A DNA stretch of 64,000 nt from Sporocytophaga myxococcoides DSM 11118 (GCF_000426725.1 NZ_KE384560.1:642960-706959); one strand, 5' to 3'; shown: positions 53,128-62,290, counted from the first letter of the stretch. The notes: generated by a model not told the origin, from the sequence alone. Numbers and translations: made by a program.

Positions 53128-53916
53128 ATGAATATTAATATGATGGAAGTTTACGAGGATATGCTTGGACAGAAGATTGTTCTTAACAAACCTGTAAAAA
53201 GGATTGTGAGTCTTGTTCCTTCAGTTACAGAATTTTTATTCGATATAGGTTTGGGAAATGAAGTGGTCGGAGTGACCAGATTCTGCAAATATCCTGATGC
53301 GGTTTCTGATAAACTGAAAGTTGGAGGGACAAAAAATGTTGACATTGATAAGATAGATTCCCTTGCTCCGGATCTGATCATTGCGAATAAAGAAGAAAAT
53401 GAAAAGCCAGCAATAGATGAATTACAGAAAAGATATCCGGTATGGGTTGGTGAAGTAAAGACTATTGATGACGCATTTGTAATGATGAATAATTTAGGGG
53501 TATTAACAGGAAAAGTTAATAACGCGACAAATTTGATAACAGGAATTAAAGATTCCATCTCTGCATTCAAATCCTCAACAAATCTTCGGGCATGTTACCT
53601 TATCTGGAAAAAACCATTTATGACAGTAGGAGGAGATACTTTTATCAATTCTATGATGGAAAAGGCCGGTTTTGAAAATGTATTTAAAGACAGGACTAGA
53701 TATCCCATAACAGATTTAGATGAAATTATGGCTCTTTCGCCGGATGTAATTCTGTTATCTTCAGAACCTTATTTTTTTAAGGAAAAAGACAAGGTGGAGA
53801 TAGAACAACTCTGCTCCGGACAGACCGTTAAACTCATTAACGGGGAGATTTTTTCCTGGTATGGAAGCAGAATGAGATTAGCATCAGATTATTTCAAATC
53901 TTTGTTTAAGTCCTGA
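53128..53916 (+). CDS. BtuF-like helical-backbone metal/cobalamin-binding protein
   Basis: About 262 residues with the periplasmic binding protein fold of the BtuF/FhuD group: PVKRIVSLVPSVTEFLFDIG, VVGVTRFCKYPD, VGGTKNVDIDKIDSLAPDLI and LDEIMALSPDVILLSSEPY. The usual signal peptide is missing: ATGs at 53128 or 53140 start directly before the domain, and the frame's upstream TTG at 53116 adds nothing hydrophobic. It may therefore be cytoplasmic or use an unrecognised export route, as do several cobalamin-binding relatives of this size. The TPR gene follows after 2 bases. Confidence 0.8.
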   Translation: MNINMMEVYEDMLGQKIVLNKPVKRIVSLVPSVTEFLFDIGLGNEVVGVTRFCKYPDAVSDKLKVGGTKNVDIDKIDSLAPDLIIANKEENEKPAIDELQKRYPVWVGEVKTIDDAFVMMNNLGVLTGKVNNATNLITGIKDSISAFKSSTNLRACYLIWKKPFMTVGGDTFINSMMEKAGFENVFKDRTRYPITDLDEIMALSPDVILLSSEPYFFKEKDKVEIEQLCSGQTVKLINGEIFSWYGSRMRLASDYFKSLFKS

Positions 53917-53918
53917 CA

Positions 53919-55145
53919 ATGAAAAGAATTACATTTGTTTTTTTACTGTTAATGCTCTCCAGACTCAGTTTTAGTCAGGTTATAGATCCAAAGGCTAAGA
54001 CTTTGTATGAAAGTGGAAACCAGAAGCTAAAAGAAGGGAAATTTCAGGAATCGGTTGATGATTTTACTGCAGCAATAGCAATTCAACCGGATTATCAGGA
54101 AGCTTTGCTTGGAAGAACAGAGGCAAATGATAAACTGGGTAACAACTTCCAATCCATGGAAGATCTTGACAAGCTAACCAAGCTAAACCCCAAAAACGCA
54201 GATTATTTTTTCCGAAAAGCAAAACTGAAATCTAAGATCGGTCTGGATGATGAAGCTTTGTTGGATTACTCCCAGCTCATCATGATTGATCCAAAGCATT
54301 TTTCTGCATTATATGAAAGAGGAATTTTGTATAATCTTATGGGGATGTATGAAGAGGCTTTTATTGATTTTAAAAAATGCAGCGAAATAAAGCCTACAGC
54401 AGAGATATTATATACACTAGGAGTACTTAGCTATAGGTTGGGAAGAGATTCGGATGCCGTTAATTATTTTACCAAATCGATCACCTTCGATAGTCAAAAT
54501 AAGAACTATTTCATCTATCGTGCAAAGGCTAATAACAGGCTTGGGAATTATAATCAGGCTATGGCAGATGTGAAGATTGCAATGAAACTTTCCCCTGAAG
54601 ATGCAGAGGTATATTTCATTCTCGGAATGACATATCAGTATCTGAGAGATTTTACAAATGCACTCGCAGCATTGGATAAAGCAATTATGATCAAGAAAGA
54701 TGAATTTGATTTTTACTTTTTCAGAGCTTCAATCAGAACAAATCTTGGAAATTTGCAGGCAGCAATAGAAGATTATGACCAAAGTTCTAAACTAATGCCT
54801 GATAAAATGGATGTTTATTTAAACAGAGGTAATCTATATATGAAGTTGAATAATTTTGATAAAGCAGAATCCGATTACACTAAATATCTTGAACTCAATC
54901 CGGGAAATTTTTCACTATATCAAAAACGTGCTGAAGCAAATATTGGGAGAGGCAAATTCAGAGAAGCAGTAAACGATCTTAACACTCTGATAGAAATAAG
55001 ATCTTCAAGTGCTCAAGCGCATTATTTAAGAGGAGTAGCAAAGCTTAATCTGAATGAAAAAGAAGAAGCCTGTAAAGATCTAACCAAGTCAATTGAGTTA
55101 GGATCTTCACAGGCTTCAGAGTTGATCAAAGCAAATTGCAATTGA
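53919..55145 (+). CDS. Exported TPR-repeat protein
   Basis: A 408-residue protein with a signal peptide (MKRITFVFLLLMLSRLSFSQ) and about ten consecutive tetratricopeptide repeats covering the rest, for example LYESGNQKLKEGKFQESVDD and ALYERGILYNLMGMYEEAFI. TPR arrays are protein-binding scaffolds; the periplasmic partner is unknown. Two bases separate it from the BtuF-like gene, so the two are co-transcribed. It converges on aroA with only 18 bases between and no obvious terminator. Confidence 0.88.
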   Translation: MKRITFVFLLLMLSRLSFSQVIDPKAKTLYESGNQKLKEGKFQESVDDFTAAIAIQPDYQEALLGRTEANDKLGNNFQSMEDLDKLTKLNPKNADYFFRKAKLKSKIGLDDEALLDYSQLIMIDPKHFSALYERGILYNLMGMYEEAFIDFKKCSEIKPTAEILYTLGVLSYRLGRDSDAVNYFTKSITFDSQNKNYFIYRAKANNRLGNYNQAMADVKIAMKLSPEDAEVYFILGMTYQYLRDFTNALAALDKAIMIKKDEFDFYFFRASIRTNLGNLQAAIEDYDQSSKLMPDKMDVYLNRGNLYMKLNNFDKAESDYTKYLELNPGNFSLYQKRAEANIGRGKFREAVNDLNTLIEIRSSSAQAHYLRGVAKLNLNEKEEACKDLTKSIELGSSQASELIKANCN

Positions 55146-55163
55146 TCAGATATTTATTGAGGA

Positions 55164-57062
55164 TTAGAAACTAAATCCTGCTTTTTCCAGATCATCCCAG
55201 AAGTGAGGATAAGATTTTTCTACTACTCCAGGGTTTTCAATCTTAATTGGTCCCAATACAGCCAGAGGAGCAAAAGCTAGAGCCATACGGTGATCTTCAT
55301 AAGTTTCAACTTCCTGACCGTTTACTTCGAAGTCTCCTTTTACAATTTTGTATACAGAGTTTTCTTCTACTTCAACCAGGTCGCTTCCGAATTTTTTAAG
55401 TTCGTTCTGAAGAGCGGTGATTCTGTCAGTTTCTTTTATTCTAAGGCTTTCAAGACCTGTCAATGTAAGCTCAATACCTTTAGCTGCAGCAATTACAGCG
55501 ATAGTTTGAGCAAGATCAGGATTGTCAGAGAAGTCTAGTGATTCAACGCCTTTTACTTCCTGGCTTTCAAGAGAGATACCTTCTTCAAGGTATGTTGTTT
55601 TTACTCCTAAAAGATCCATAAAATCAGCAATTTTGCTGTCGCCCTGGATTGAACCATATTTGTAGCCGCTTAGCTCAATTTTAGCATCAGGTGCTAAAGC
55701 AGCTATAGCATACCAGTAGCTCGCAGCAGACCAGTCAGATTCCACTGTATAATCAGCAGGGATAAATTCCTGATTTTTGATTGTAATGTAATTGCCTTCC
55801 CATTCGCTTTCTATTCCAAAATGGAAAAGAAGATCTAGAGTCATTTCGATGTATGGTTTAGAGCTTACTTTTCCTGTAAGTTCAAGAACCAGACCGTTTG
55901 GAAGCAGAGGAGCGATCATCAGAAGAGCAGAAATATACTGGCTGCTAACATCGCCTCTGATCTGAATTCTGTTATTTTCAGCCTTTTCTTTATCGAAACC
56001 TGCAATTTTAATAGGAGGGAAACCTTCTTTTCCTTCATACTCAATTTCAGCACCAAGTTGTCTTAGTGCGTCTACCAGAATTCCAATAGGTCTTTCCTTC
56101 ATTCTTTTTGTACCTGTAAGTACTACTTCTTTTCCGGTTACTGCGCTATATGCAGTAAGGAATCTCATAGTAGTGCCGGCATCAAGCACGTCAAACACAT
56201 CATCTTCTGATTTAAGAAGGTTAATTAACGTTTGCGTATCTCTGGCATTTGAAAGGTTTTCGAGTTTTGCAGAACCACCTGCAAGTGCATTAATAACCAA
56301 TACACGGTTACTTTCGCTCTTCGAAGCAGGAGGGTTGATTGCAACTTCAATAGTTTGAGATAGTTTGTTGATGCTTAGAACATTTTCCTGAGCAGAAGGA
56401 GAGATTTGTTCTGTCTGCGTAATTTCAGGCTGAACTTGAGAAATTACTTCAGTAGTTACTTTTTTAGTTGCAGGCTTTTTAGCGACTGTCTTTTTAGCAA
56501 CAGCTTTTTTAGCAACAGTCTTTTTAGCGACTGTCTTCTTAGCAACAGCCTTTTTAGCGACTACTGCTTTTTTAGCTACAGTTTTCTTAGCTACCGCCTT
56601 TTTAGCAACAACAGCTTTTTTAGCTGTAGTTTTTTTAGCAACAGCTTTTTTGCTAACGGCCTTTTTGGAAACTGCTTTCTTAGCAACAGCTTTTTTGCCA
56701 GCCACCTTTTTGCCAACTGCTTTTTTTGCTGTAGCTTTTTTAGCTACTGCTTTTTTTACAGCTGCTTTTTTACCGGTCACTTTTTTAGCTACTGCTTTTT
56801 TACCTGCTGCTTTCTTAGCAACTGATTTTTTAGCAGTAGTTTTTTTAGATGCAACCTTTTTGGTGGCAGCTTTTTTGCCGGTAGCTTTTTTAGCAGCAGC
56901 TTTCTTAGCCACTGTTTTTTTAGCGGTGGTCTTTTTGCTTACAGCTTTCTTAGCTGTAGCCTTTTTCGCAGCTGCTTTCTTCGCGGTAGCTTTCTTGCCC
57001 GCTGCTTTTTTTACGGCTGCTTTCTTGGCCATTGTTTTAGCTTTCAGTTTCTTTTTTGCCAT
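55164..57062 (-). CDS. aroA: EPSP synthase with N-terminal histone-H1-like Lys/Ala repeat domain
   Basis: A 632-residue fusion. Residues 1 to about 203 are almost entirely (A/T/V)KK(A/T) repeats, like the C-terminal tail of histone H1 and bacterial H1-like proteins. A short Gln/Glu/Ser linker follows (to about 228), then an EPSP synthase domain: NPPASKSESNR (PEP/shikimate-phosphate site), DAGTTMRFLTAYSA, TKRMKERPIG, ETDRITALQNEL and YEDHRMALAFA. It catalyses the sixth shikimate step. No in-frame ATG, GTG or TTG lies between the repeats and the first enzyme motif, so the enzyme cannot be started separately. It starts 2 bases after the aroB stop. Confidence 0.9.
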   Translation of the reverse strand: MAKKKLKAKTMAKKAAVKKAAGKKATAKKAAAKKATAKKAVSKKTTAKKTVAKKAAAKKATGKKAATKKVASKKTTAKKSVAKKAAGKKAVAKKVTGKKAAVKKAVAKKATAKKAVGKKVAGKKAVAKKAVSKKAVSKKAVAKKTTAKKAVVAKKAVAKKTVAKKAVVAKKAVAKKTVAKKTVAKKAVAKKTVAKKPATKKVTTEVISQVQPEITQTEQISPSAQENVLSINKLSQTIEVAINPPASKSESNRVLVINALAGGSAKLENLSNARDTQTLINLLKSEDDVFDVLDAGTTMRFLTAYSAVTGKEVVLTGTKRMKERPIGILVDALRQLGAEIEYEGKEGFPPIKIAGFDKEKAENNRIQIRGDVSSQYISALLMIAPLLPNGLVLELTGKVSSKPYIEMTLDLLFHFGIESEWEGNYITIKNQEFIPADYTVESDWSAASYWYAIAALAPDAKIELSGYKYGSIQGDSKIADFMDLLGVKTTYLEEGISLESQEVKGVESLDFSDNPDLAQTIAVIAAAKGIELTLTGLESLRIKETDRITALQNELKKFGSDLVEVEENSVYKIVKGDFEVNGQEVETYEDHRMALAFAPLAVLGPIKIENPGVVEKSYPHFWDDLEKAGFSF

Positions 57063-57064
57063 TT

Positions 57065-58102
57065 TTATAAAGAATAAAAACGAATTGAATCCATTATGTC
57101 TTTAAATGTGAGAGGATGATTATAGGTTGAATGCCCTATCGGGTTTAATAAGGAACCTAGTATTTCATCTTGCTCATTTTTTTTGTCCTGCAAAGTTAAA
57201 GGTAGAATTTTTTCCGAATCGTATTCAAAAATTTCTGTTTTTCCAAAAATTGCAATGATATAATTTTTTATTTCATTCAGTTCCTGTTGCGAAATAAAGC
57301 CTTTTTTCATTGATATATAAGCCTCGCAAATCATTCCTATTGCAATTGCCTCGCCATGCAGCAATTTTTTGTGAGGTATATTCAGAAAGTAGCTTTCTAT
57401 CGCATGGCCGATTGTGTGGCCAAAGTTCAGAATTTTTCTCAGTCCTTTTTCCTCCGGATCTTCTTCTGTAACTTTTTTCTTTATCAGCACTGAATGTTCT
57501 ACAAGGTTTTGCCACTCTTGCTGAGCAAGACTCTTTTGTCTTATCTCTTCCCACTTGCTCTTGTCAGCTATGAGTGTATGTTTTATTATTTCTGCAAACC
57601 CGGAACGTAGTTCATTGTTTGGTAAAGTCTTTAGAAAAATAGTATCGATAAGCACTGCATCAGGAATACGAAAGACTCCTATATGATTTTTGAACAGATG
57701 AAAATCAATACCTAATTTGCCTCCTACACTTGCATCCACTTGTGCCAGAAGGGTGGTAGGCACTTGCACAAATGATATTCCTCTTTTGTATGTAGCAGCA
57801 CAAAATCCGCCCATATCCCCAATGACGCCCCCGCCAAGGTTGATAAGCAATGCTTTTCTGTCGAGTCTAAGGTCTGTGAGCTTATCCCAAATGTACTCAC
57901 AAGTGCGCAAATTCTTTTGCTCTTCACCGCTTTTTATTACAATTATTTGTTCTTCCGGCAGGTTCAGGCCTAAGAGAGGAAAACAATATTTGTATGTATT
58001 TTCATCTGCAAGCAATACAATTCTAGAAAATTTTCTTTCTCTTAAAAACTTGTTCAGTTCTTCTCTGATGCTTGTTGTGATGACTACTAATTGGTTGCTC
58101 AT
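57065..58102 (-). CDS. aroB: 3-dehydroquinate synthase
   Basis: A 345-residue AroB. Diagnostic motifs are LINLGGGVIGDMGGFCAATY (NAD-binding), FVQVPTTLLAQVDASVGGK, GFAEIIKHTLI, ILNFGHTIGHAIES (zinc His) and LLHGEAIAIGM (zinc His). It makes 3-dehydroquinate from DAHP in the second shikimate step. It is the first gene of an operon with aroA (2-base gap). The upstream DAHP synthase gene points the same way but is separated by about 250 bases with a terminator. Confidence 0.95.
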   Translation of the reverse strand: MSNQLVVITTSIREELNKFLRERKFSRIVLLADENTYKYCFPLLGLNLPEEQIIVIKSGEEQKNLRTCEYIWDKLTDLRLDRKALLINLGGGVIGDMGGFCAATYKRGISFVQVPTTLLAQVDASVGGKLGIDFHLFKNHIGVFRIPDAVLIDTIFLKTLPNNELRSGFAEIIKHTLIADKSKWEEIRQKSLAQQEWQNLVEHSVLIKKKVTEEDPEEKGLRKILNFGHTIGHAIESYFLNIPHKKLLHGEAIAIGMICEAYISMKKGFISQQELNEIKNYIIAIFGKTEIFEYDSEKILPLTLQDKKNEQDEILGSLLNPIGHSTYNHPLTFKDIMDSIRFYSL

Positions 58103-58262
58103 GAATTTTAAACTTATGAGTTAAGGTTTCTCTGACTAAAAGATTCGATCCAAAATCTTTTGAAAAGCTCTGCTTAGCTTGATTTTATAGGGGAGGCAGA
58201 GGTATGTTCTAAAGAAAAATTCGGATTCTTACTCAGGTGCACCTTAACACAAGTACAAAAAT

Positions 58263-58293
58263 AAACCCGCAAAGTTAATAACCTTGCGGGTTT
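58263..58293. terminator. Rho-independent terminator of the DAHP synthase gene
   Basis: AAACCCGCAA (58263-58272) pairs with TTGCGGGTTT (58284-58293), loop 11 bases, followed on the minus strand by a T-rich stretch. A second, weaker hairpin (AGGCATTG 58312-58319 / CAATGCCT 58330-58337) precedes it. Confidence 0.82.
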
Positions 58294-58354
58294 AAAGATT
58301 TTTTTTCACAAAGGCATTGAAGTTGAAAACAATGCCTCAAGTAAAAAACTAGAA

Positions 58355-59461
58355 TTAAGCTTTTGAAGCGACAGCTTTCATGATCTCTGTCTGCTTTCTG
58401 ATGCTTTCTTCGTGAATGATTTTATAGATTTCTATAATGTATTCAGGATTCAGACTCATCTTGGTAGCAAGATCAGCTCTGTTCTTCATGATGTCATCCC
58501 ATCTCTTAACCTGATAGGTAGTCACATTATTTTCTCTCTTGTATTCGCCGATTTTCTCAACTATAGCCATTCTCGCAGCAAGTACTTCTATAAGTTCTCT
58601 GTCAAGATTGTCTATTTTCTTTCTTAAATCATCAAGATGATCGTTGAAATCCTTGTCAGAAGAAGAGTCTTTTCTAACTTTCAATTCAGAAAGAATTTCC
58701 TCAAGTCTGGCAGGAGTTACTTGCTGATCTGCATCACTCCATGCTTTCTCAGGTGTGATGTGAGTTTCGATCATCAAACCATCAAAGTTAAGGTCAAGAG
58801 CCTTCTGAGAAATTTCAAATATAAGATCTCTTTTTCCTCCGATGTGGCTAGGATCACAGATAATAGGAATCTGTGGAGCTATTCTTCTTAGTTCGATAGG
58901 AATCTGCCACATTGGAATATTTCTGAATTTTGATTTATCAGATGTTGCAAATCCTCTATGGATAGCTGCAAGGTCTCTTATACCCGCTCTATATAGTCTT
59001 TCGAATGCTCCGATCCACAATGGAAGTTCAGGGTGAGTTGGGTTTTTAACCAAAACCGCAACATTCTTCACACCTTGAAGTGCATCAGCCATCTCCTGTA
59101 CAGAGAATGGACTTACAGTTGTTCTGGCACCGATCCAAAGCACGTCAATTCCGTATTTCAGAGCTTCTTCAACATGTTGGGTATTTGCTACTTCAGTTCC
59201 TACTGGTATGCCAAGTTCTTTTTTTACGTCGGCAAGCCATTTCAAACCTTCTGCACCTGCACCTTCGAAGCTGTTAGGTCTTGTTCTGGGTTTCCAGATA
59301 CCTGCCCTAAGTACATCTACTTTTCCAAGGTCTTTTAACAGTTTCGCAGTTGCCATTAACTGTTCAGGTGTTTCAGCACTGCAAGGCCCTGCAATGACAA
59401 GTGGTTTGCCCTTTACTTTTGCCCACTTCTCTAAGGGATTTACTTGTAAGTTAACTTCCAT
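58355..59461 (-). CDS. Bifunctional DAHP synthase / chorismate mutase
   Basis: A 368-residue fusion common in Bacteroidota. Residues about 10-265 are a type I-beta DAHP synthase: KPLVIAGPCSAETPEQL, LRAGIWKPRTRPNSFEG, GTEVANTQHVEEAL, WIGARTTVSPFSVQEMA and CDPSHIGGKRDLI. Residues about 275-360 are an AroQ-type chorismate mutase helical domain (LRKKIDNLDRELIEVLAARM, KIGEYKREN). It therefore catalyses both the entry step of the shikimate pathway and the step from chorismate to prephenate, which allows feedback by phenylalanine or tyrosine pathways. It has its own terminator at 58263. Confidence 0.93.
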   Translation of the reverse strand: MEVNLQVNPLEKWAKVKGKPLVIAGPCSAETPEQLMATAKLLKDLGKVDVLRAGIWKPRTRPNSFEGAGAEGLKWLADVKKELGIPVGTEVANTQHVEEALKYGIDVLWIGARTTVSPFSVQEMADALQGVKNVAVLVKNPTHPELPLWIGAFERLYRAGIRDLAAIHRGFATSDKSKFRNIPMWQIPIELRRIAPQIPIICDPSHIGGKRDLIFEISQKALDLNFDGLMIETHITPEKAWSDADQQVTPARLEEILSELKVRKDSSSDKDFNDHLDDLRKKIDNLDRELIEVLAARMAIVEKIGEYKRENNVTTYQVKRWDDIMKNRADLATKMSLNPEYIIEIYKIIHEESIRKQTEIMKAVASKA

Positions 59462-59524
59462 AATTTTTTTCTAAGAATAAATTAGACCAACAATTCATTG
59501 TCCATTGTCGTTCTTATCTAACGT

Positions 59525-60709
59525 ATGGACAATCACAACCTTGTATCTTTTGACGACACTTCGGCAGCTTTTTCTTCCCGTCCTGATCGTGAGCTAAAAA
59601 AAATGAATTTCTTATTCACAATTATGGGGATGGGTAAGTTAACAAAGATAGGCAGTTATTTTGTAAAAAGTGCATTAAAATGGAAACTTCCTGTTAAAAA
59701 AGTAATAAAAACTACTCTTTTTAATCATTTCTGTGGAGGGGAAAATCTGGACGAATGCAAAAATGCAATCGATAAGCTGAGTTTTTCCGGAATTAAAACA
59801 ATTCTGGACTATGCAGTGGAAGGTGAAAGCTCAATGGCTGCTTATGATCATACAATGGACGTGCTTCGAAGGTCTATAGATTTAGCGGCTTCAGATAAGA
59901 ATATCCCGTTTGTTGTATTTAAAATGACAGCACTATGCCGTCTCTCCATATTAGAAAAAACTCAAAGTGGGATTGAATTAAATTTTACTGAAAAGGAGGA
60001 ATTCTCACATTTCAATCAAATGGTAGAAAAAATTGCAGCTTATGCCTCTGATGCAGGAGTCAGAATTATGGTTGACGCAGAGGAAAGCTGGATTCAGGAT
60101 ACTATTGATGCCGTTACATTGAAATTAATGAACCATTACAACAAAAATAATGCTTTAATTTATAGGACCTTTCAGATGTACAGGGTTGATATGCCTTATC
60201 TTTTAAGAGATGCTTTAAAATCGTCAAAGGAAAGTGGTTATAAACTAGGGATAAAACTTGTGCGAGGGGCTTATATGGAAAAGGAGCGCAAAAGGGCTTC
60301 GGATTTAGGGTATCCTTCTCCAATTTTTCCCACTAAGGAGGAAACAGATCAGGCATTTAATGAAGCGCTTGAGTTTTGCCTTAATAATCTCAATTATATA
60401 TCAATTGTTTCAGGAAGTCACAATGAGCATAGTAATTTACTTCAAACGAAAATTATGTCTTCGATGAAATTAAATAATAATGATGACAGAGTCTATTTTG
60501 CCCAGCTTTATGGCATGGGTGATCATATTTCCTTTAATTTGTCAAGGAAAAGTTTCAATGTTGGAAAGTACTTGCCATTTGGGCCATTAGAGGCTGTGAT
60601 GCCTTATTTACTCAGACGGGCGGAAGAAAATAAATCCATTAAAGGCCAGTCTGGACGCGAGCTTTCACTTATTCGGAAAGAAATCGAAAGAAGAAAAATC
60701 CAGCCTTGA
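59525..60709 (+). CDS. Proline dehydrogenase
   Basis: A 394-residue FAD-dependent proline dehydrogenase (PRODH domain) of the stand-alone, eukaryote-like type. Recognisable segments are LDYAVEGES, VFKMTALCR, YRTFQMYRVDMPYLL, GYKLGIKLVRGAYMEKER (substrate and FAD site), YGMGDHISFNL and FGPLEAVMPYLLRRAEEN with the Arg pair that binds proline carboxylate. It oxidises proline to pyrroline-5-carboxylate. It is divergent from the DAHP synthase gene and converges directly on the sigma factor gene with no spacer. Confidence 0.92.
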   Translation: MDNHNLVSFDDTSAAFSSRPDRELKKMNFLFTIMGMGKLTKIGSYFVKSALKWKLPVKKVIKTTLFNHFCGGENLDECKNAIDKLSFSGIKTILDYAVEGESSMAAYDHTMDVLRRSIDLAASDKNIPFVVFKMTALCRLSILEKTQSGIELNFTEKEEFSHFNQMVEKIAAYASDAGVRIMVDAEESWIQDTIDAVTLKLMNHYNKNNALIYRTFQMYRVDMPYLLRDALKSSKESGYKLGIKLVRGAYMEKERKRASDLGYPSPIFPTKEETDQAFNEALEFCLNNLNYISIVSGSHNEHSNLLQTKIMSSMKLNNNDDRVYFAQLYGMGDHISFNLSRKSFNVGKYLPFGPLEAVMPYLLRRAEENKSIKGQSGRELSLIRKEIERRKIQP

Positions 60710-61267
60710 TTAAATTTGCTGTAATTGATCTACTTTTTCACCTTTCCCTAATAGAGTTTTAAGGATTTTTTTAGCATTAAAAAACTGAGATTTGGAAGTC
60801 CCTTCTGAAATTTGCATCAATTCACTGATTTCTTTGTGAGAATATCCTTCTATCACAAAAAGATTAAATACCATTCTGGACCCCTCTGGCAGCTGGTGGA
60901 TTACAGTCATCAATTCTTCTCCTGACATTTTCTCAATAACATCATCATCAGTGAACACAGGCAAATTAAATGATTCAGGTTCTGATAGAGAAGATAAGTA
61001 TTTTCTTTTGCGAAATTCTTTGATGGCATTATTGGTAATAATGCGACGCATCCAACCTTCTATGGAGCCTTTTTCTTCAAATGAGTGAAGGCTTTGAAAT
61101 ATTTTAATCATCGACTCCTGAAACAGGTCTTCTGCATCTTCTCTGCAGGAAGAGTACCTGAGGCAAACAGTCATAAGTTTTTTTGAATATAGCTTAAAAA
61201 GTGCTTCCTGTGCAATAGAGTCGTTTTTCTTACATCCTCTTATAATTTCCTCTATAGACAGGTGCAT
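60710..61267 (-). CDS. ECF RNA polymerase sigma factor
   Basis: A 185-residue sigma-70 ECF protein: region 2 (LRYSSCREDAEDLFQESMIKIF, GSIEGWMRRIITNNAIKEFR) and region 4 (LPEGSRMVFNLFVIEGYSHKEISELMQISEG). No anti-sigma gene is adjacent, unlike many Bacteroidota ECF genes. It is divergent from the XRE regulator gene, and the shared 204-base region holds two strong inverted repeats. Confidence 0.92.
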   Translation of the reverse strand: MHLSIEEIIRGCKKNDSIAQEALFKLYSKKLMTVCLRYSSCREDAEDLFQESMIKIFQSLHSFEEKGSIEGWMRRIITNNAIKEFRKRKYLSSLSEPESFNLPVFTDDDVIEKMSGEELMTVIHQLPEGSRMVFNLFVIEGYSHKEISELMQISEGTSKSQFFNAKKILKTLLGKGEKVDQLQQI

Positions 61268-61312
61268 ACTTGAAATTAGGTATTGCTTAGGTTTTTGAAT
61301 TTAAACATTAAA

Positions 61313-61345
61313 CTAATACTTGTTTCTTTTTGAAACAAGTATTAG
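61313..61345. promoter_or_regulatory. Perfect 14-bp inverted repeat
   Basis: CTAATACTTGTTTC (61313-61326), TTTTT, GAAACAAGTATTAG (61332-61345). It lies 46 bases upstream of the ECF sigma gene start and may be an operator or a transcript hairpin in the divergent control region. Confidence 0.6.
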
Positions 61346-61425
61346 TGGGAATTTATTAAAGATTGTACGAGTTATTCATGAAAAGGATTTATTGGCATTA
61401 TATTTTTTTAATATGTTGCTTTAAG

Positions 61426-61460
61426 AAACAATTTGGTTGTTTTTGTGGTACAAATTGTTT
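61426..61460. promoter_or_regulatory. Candidate XRE operator
   Basis: AAACAATTTG (61426-61435) and CAAATTGTTT (61451-61460) form a perfect 10-bp inverted repeat, and AAACAA-N4-TTGTTT can be read inside it. It lies immediately upstream of the XRE regulator start at 61472, the usual place for an autoregulatory site. Confidence 0.55.
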
Positions 61461-61471
61461 AAATAGTAACT

Positions 61472-61918
61472 ATGGATGGCGTAAATTTTTATAAAGTGTT
61501 AAAAGAGTTGAGGTTGGAAGAAAACCTTACTCAGGAAGATATTTCCAATCTTCTACATATAGATAGGAGTAACATCGCCAATTACGAAAGAGGAAAGCGC
61601 CTTCCTTCGATAGAATCCTTAATAAAAATTGCAGAATTTTTTAATGTTTCATTGGATCATCTTATTCTCGGGAAGCGATTCGGGGCTGAAAAAGGAGAAG
61701 ATGGAGAAATTTATTCTCAGGAAACAATCCGTGAACTGATGGCTGATAATACTGCGCTTATGGAGGAACAGCTTCGTCTTTCTGAAATAGTAACTCAAAA
61801 AGAGGAAGAAATCAAGATTTTGAAAAATTATCTGAATTCAGTAAAGGAATATAATAGTTTTTTGGAGGGTAAAATTAATTCCATTGAAAATCAAATAATA
61901 AAGGGTGTAGCTGAGTGA
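61472..61918 (+). CDS. XRE-family regulator with C-terminal coiled coil
   Basis: A 148-residue protein. Residues about 6-62 are a Cro/CI-type helix-turn-helix (LRLEENLTQEDISNLLHIDR, SNIANYERGKRLPSIESLIK, FNVSLDHLI). From about 80 the rest is Glu/Lys-rich and strongly helical (LMEEQLRLSEIVTQKEEEIK, NSVKEYNSFLEGKINSIENQ), a probable dimerising coiled coil in place of a sensor or peptidase domain. A palindrome just upstream suggests autoregulation. The small exported protein gene follows. Confidence 0.9.
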   Translation: MDGVNFYKVLKELRLEENLTQEDISNLLHIDRSNIANYERGKRLPSIESLIKIAEFFNVSLDHLILGKRFGAEKGEDGEIYSQETIRELMADNTALMEEQLRLSEIVTQKEEEIKILKNYLNSVKEYNSFLEGKINSIENQIIKGVAE

Positions 61919-61981
61919 AATTTAAACCTTCCCTTCCGTAATCAGGTTAAACTTTTAGATAATTTGGAAAGGGAAGATATT

Positions 61982-62290
61982 ATGAAATGGTTGTTTGGAT
62001 TAATTGCTTTCTTGGGTATTTCAGTATTTTCATATGGTCAGGGAGAAGCGGCGAAGGAGCAGGAAGAAGATGTCTCTATAAGTTGCGCCTGGGTAGATAA
62101 TGAAAATATTGTTTGCTTTGCAGTACCTGAGGGAGAAGGGGGGGCGACAGATTCCTTAAATCAAGACGGGGTTGAAGTGGAAGAGGAAGTTATTCCTAAA
62201 GAAACTCCAATTCCTAACTCAAATTCTAAAAGGGATGATGGAGGAAGCAATAGTAATGTTGTTGTGGAGAAAAGAAAAATTCGCCTTTAG
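61982..62290 (+). CDS. Small exported hypothetical protein
   Basis: A 102-residue protein from an ATG at 61982, which gives a clean signal peptide (MKWLFGLIAFLGISVFSYGQ). The mature part is very acidic (EQEEDVSIS; EVEEEVIPKETPIPN) and ends in a Ser/Asn-rich, then basic, tail (VVVEKRKIRL). Two Cys residues (ISCAW and IVCFAV) could form a disulfide. No family recognised. The frame is open to 61964, but six extra charged residues would precede the signal. Confidence 0.55.
   Translation: MKWLFGLIAFLGISVFSYGQGEAAKEQEEDVSISCAWVDNENIVCFAVPEGEGGATDSLNQDGVEVEEEVIPKETPIPNSNSKRDDGGSNSNVVVEKRKIRL

Noticed and set aside
56406-57105. Two long plus-strand open frames (56406-56825 and 56650-57105)
   Set aside because: They are the mirror of the Lys/Ala-codon repeats of aroA and encode only monotonous Phe/Ala/Leu or Phe/Ser-rich sequence; long open frames on the opposite strand are expected for such repeats.
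57273-58124. Frames in other phases over aroB
   Set aside because: aroB is unmistakable; overlapping frames are shadows.
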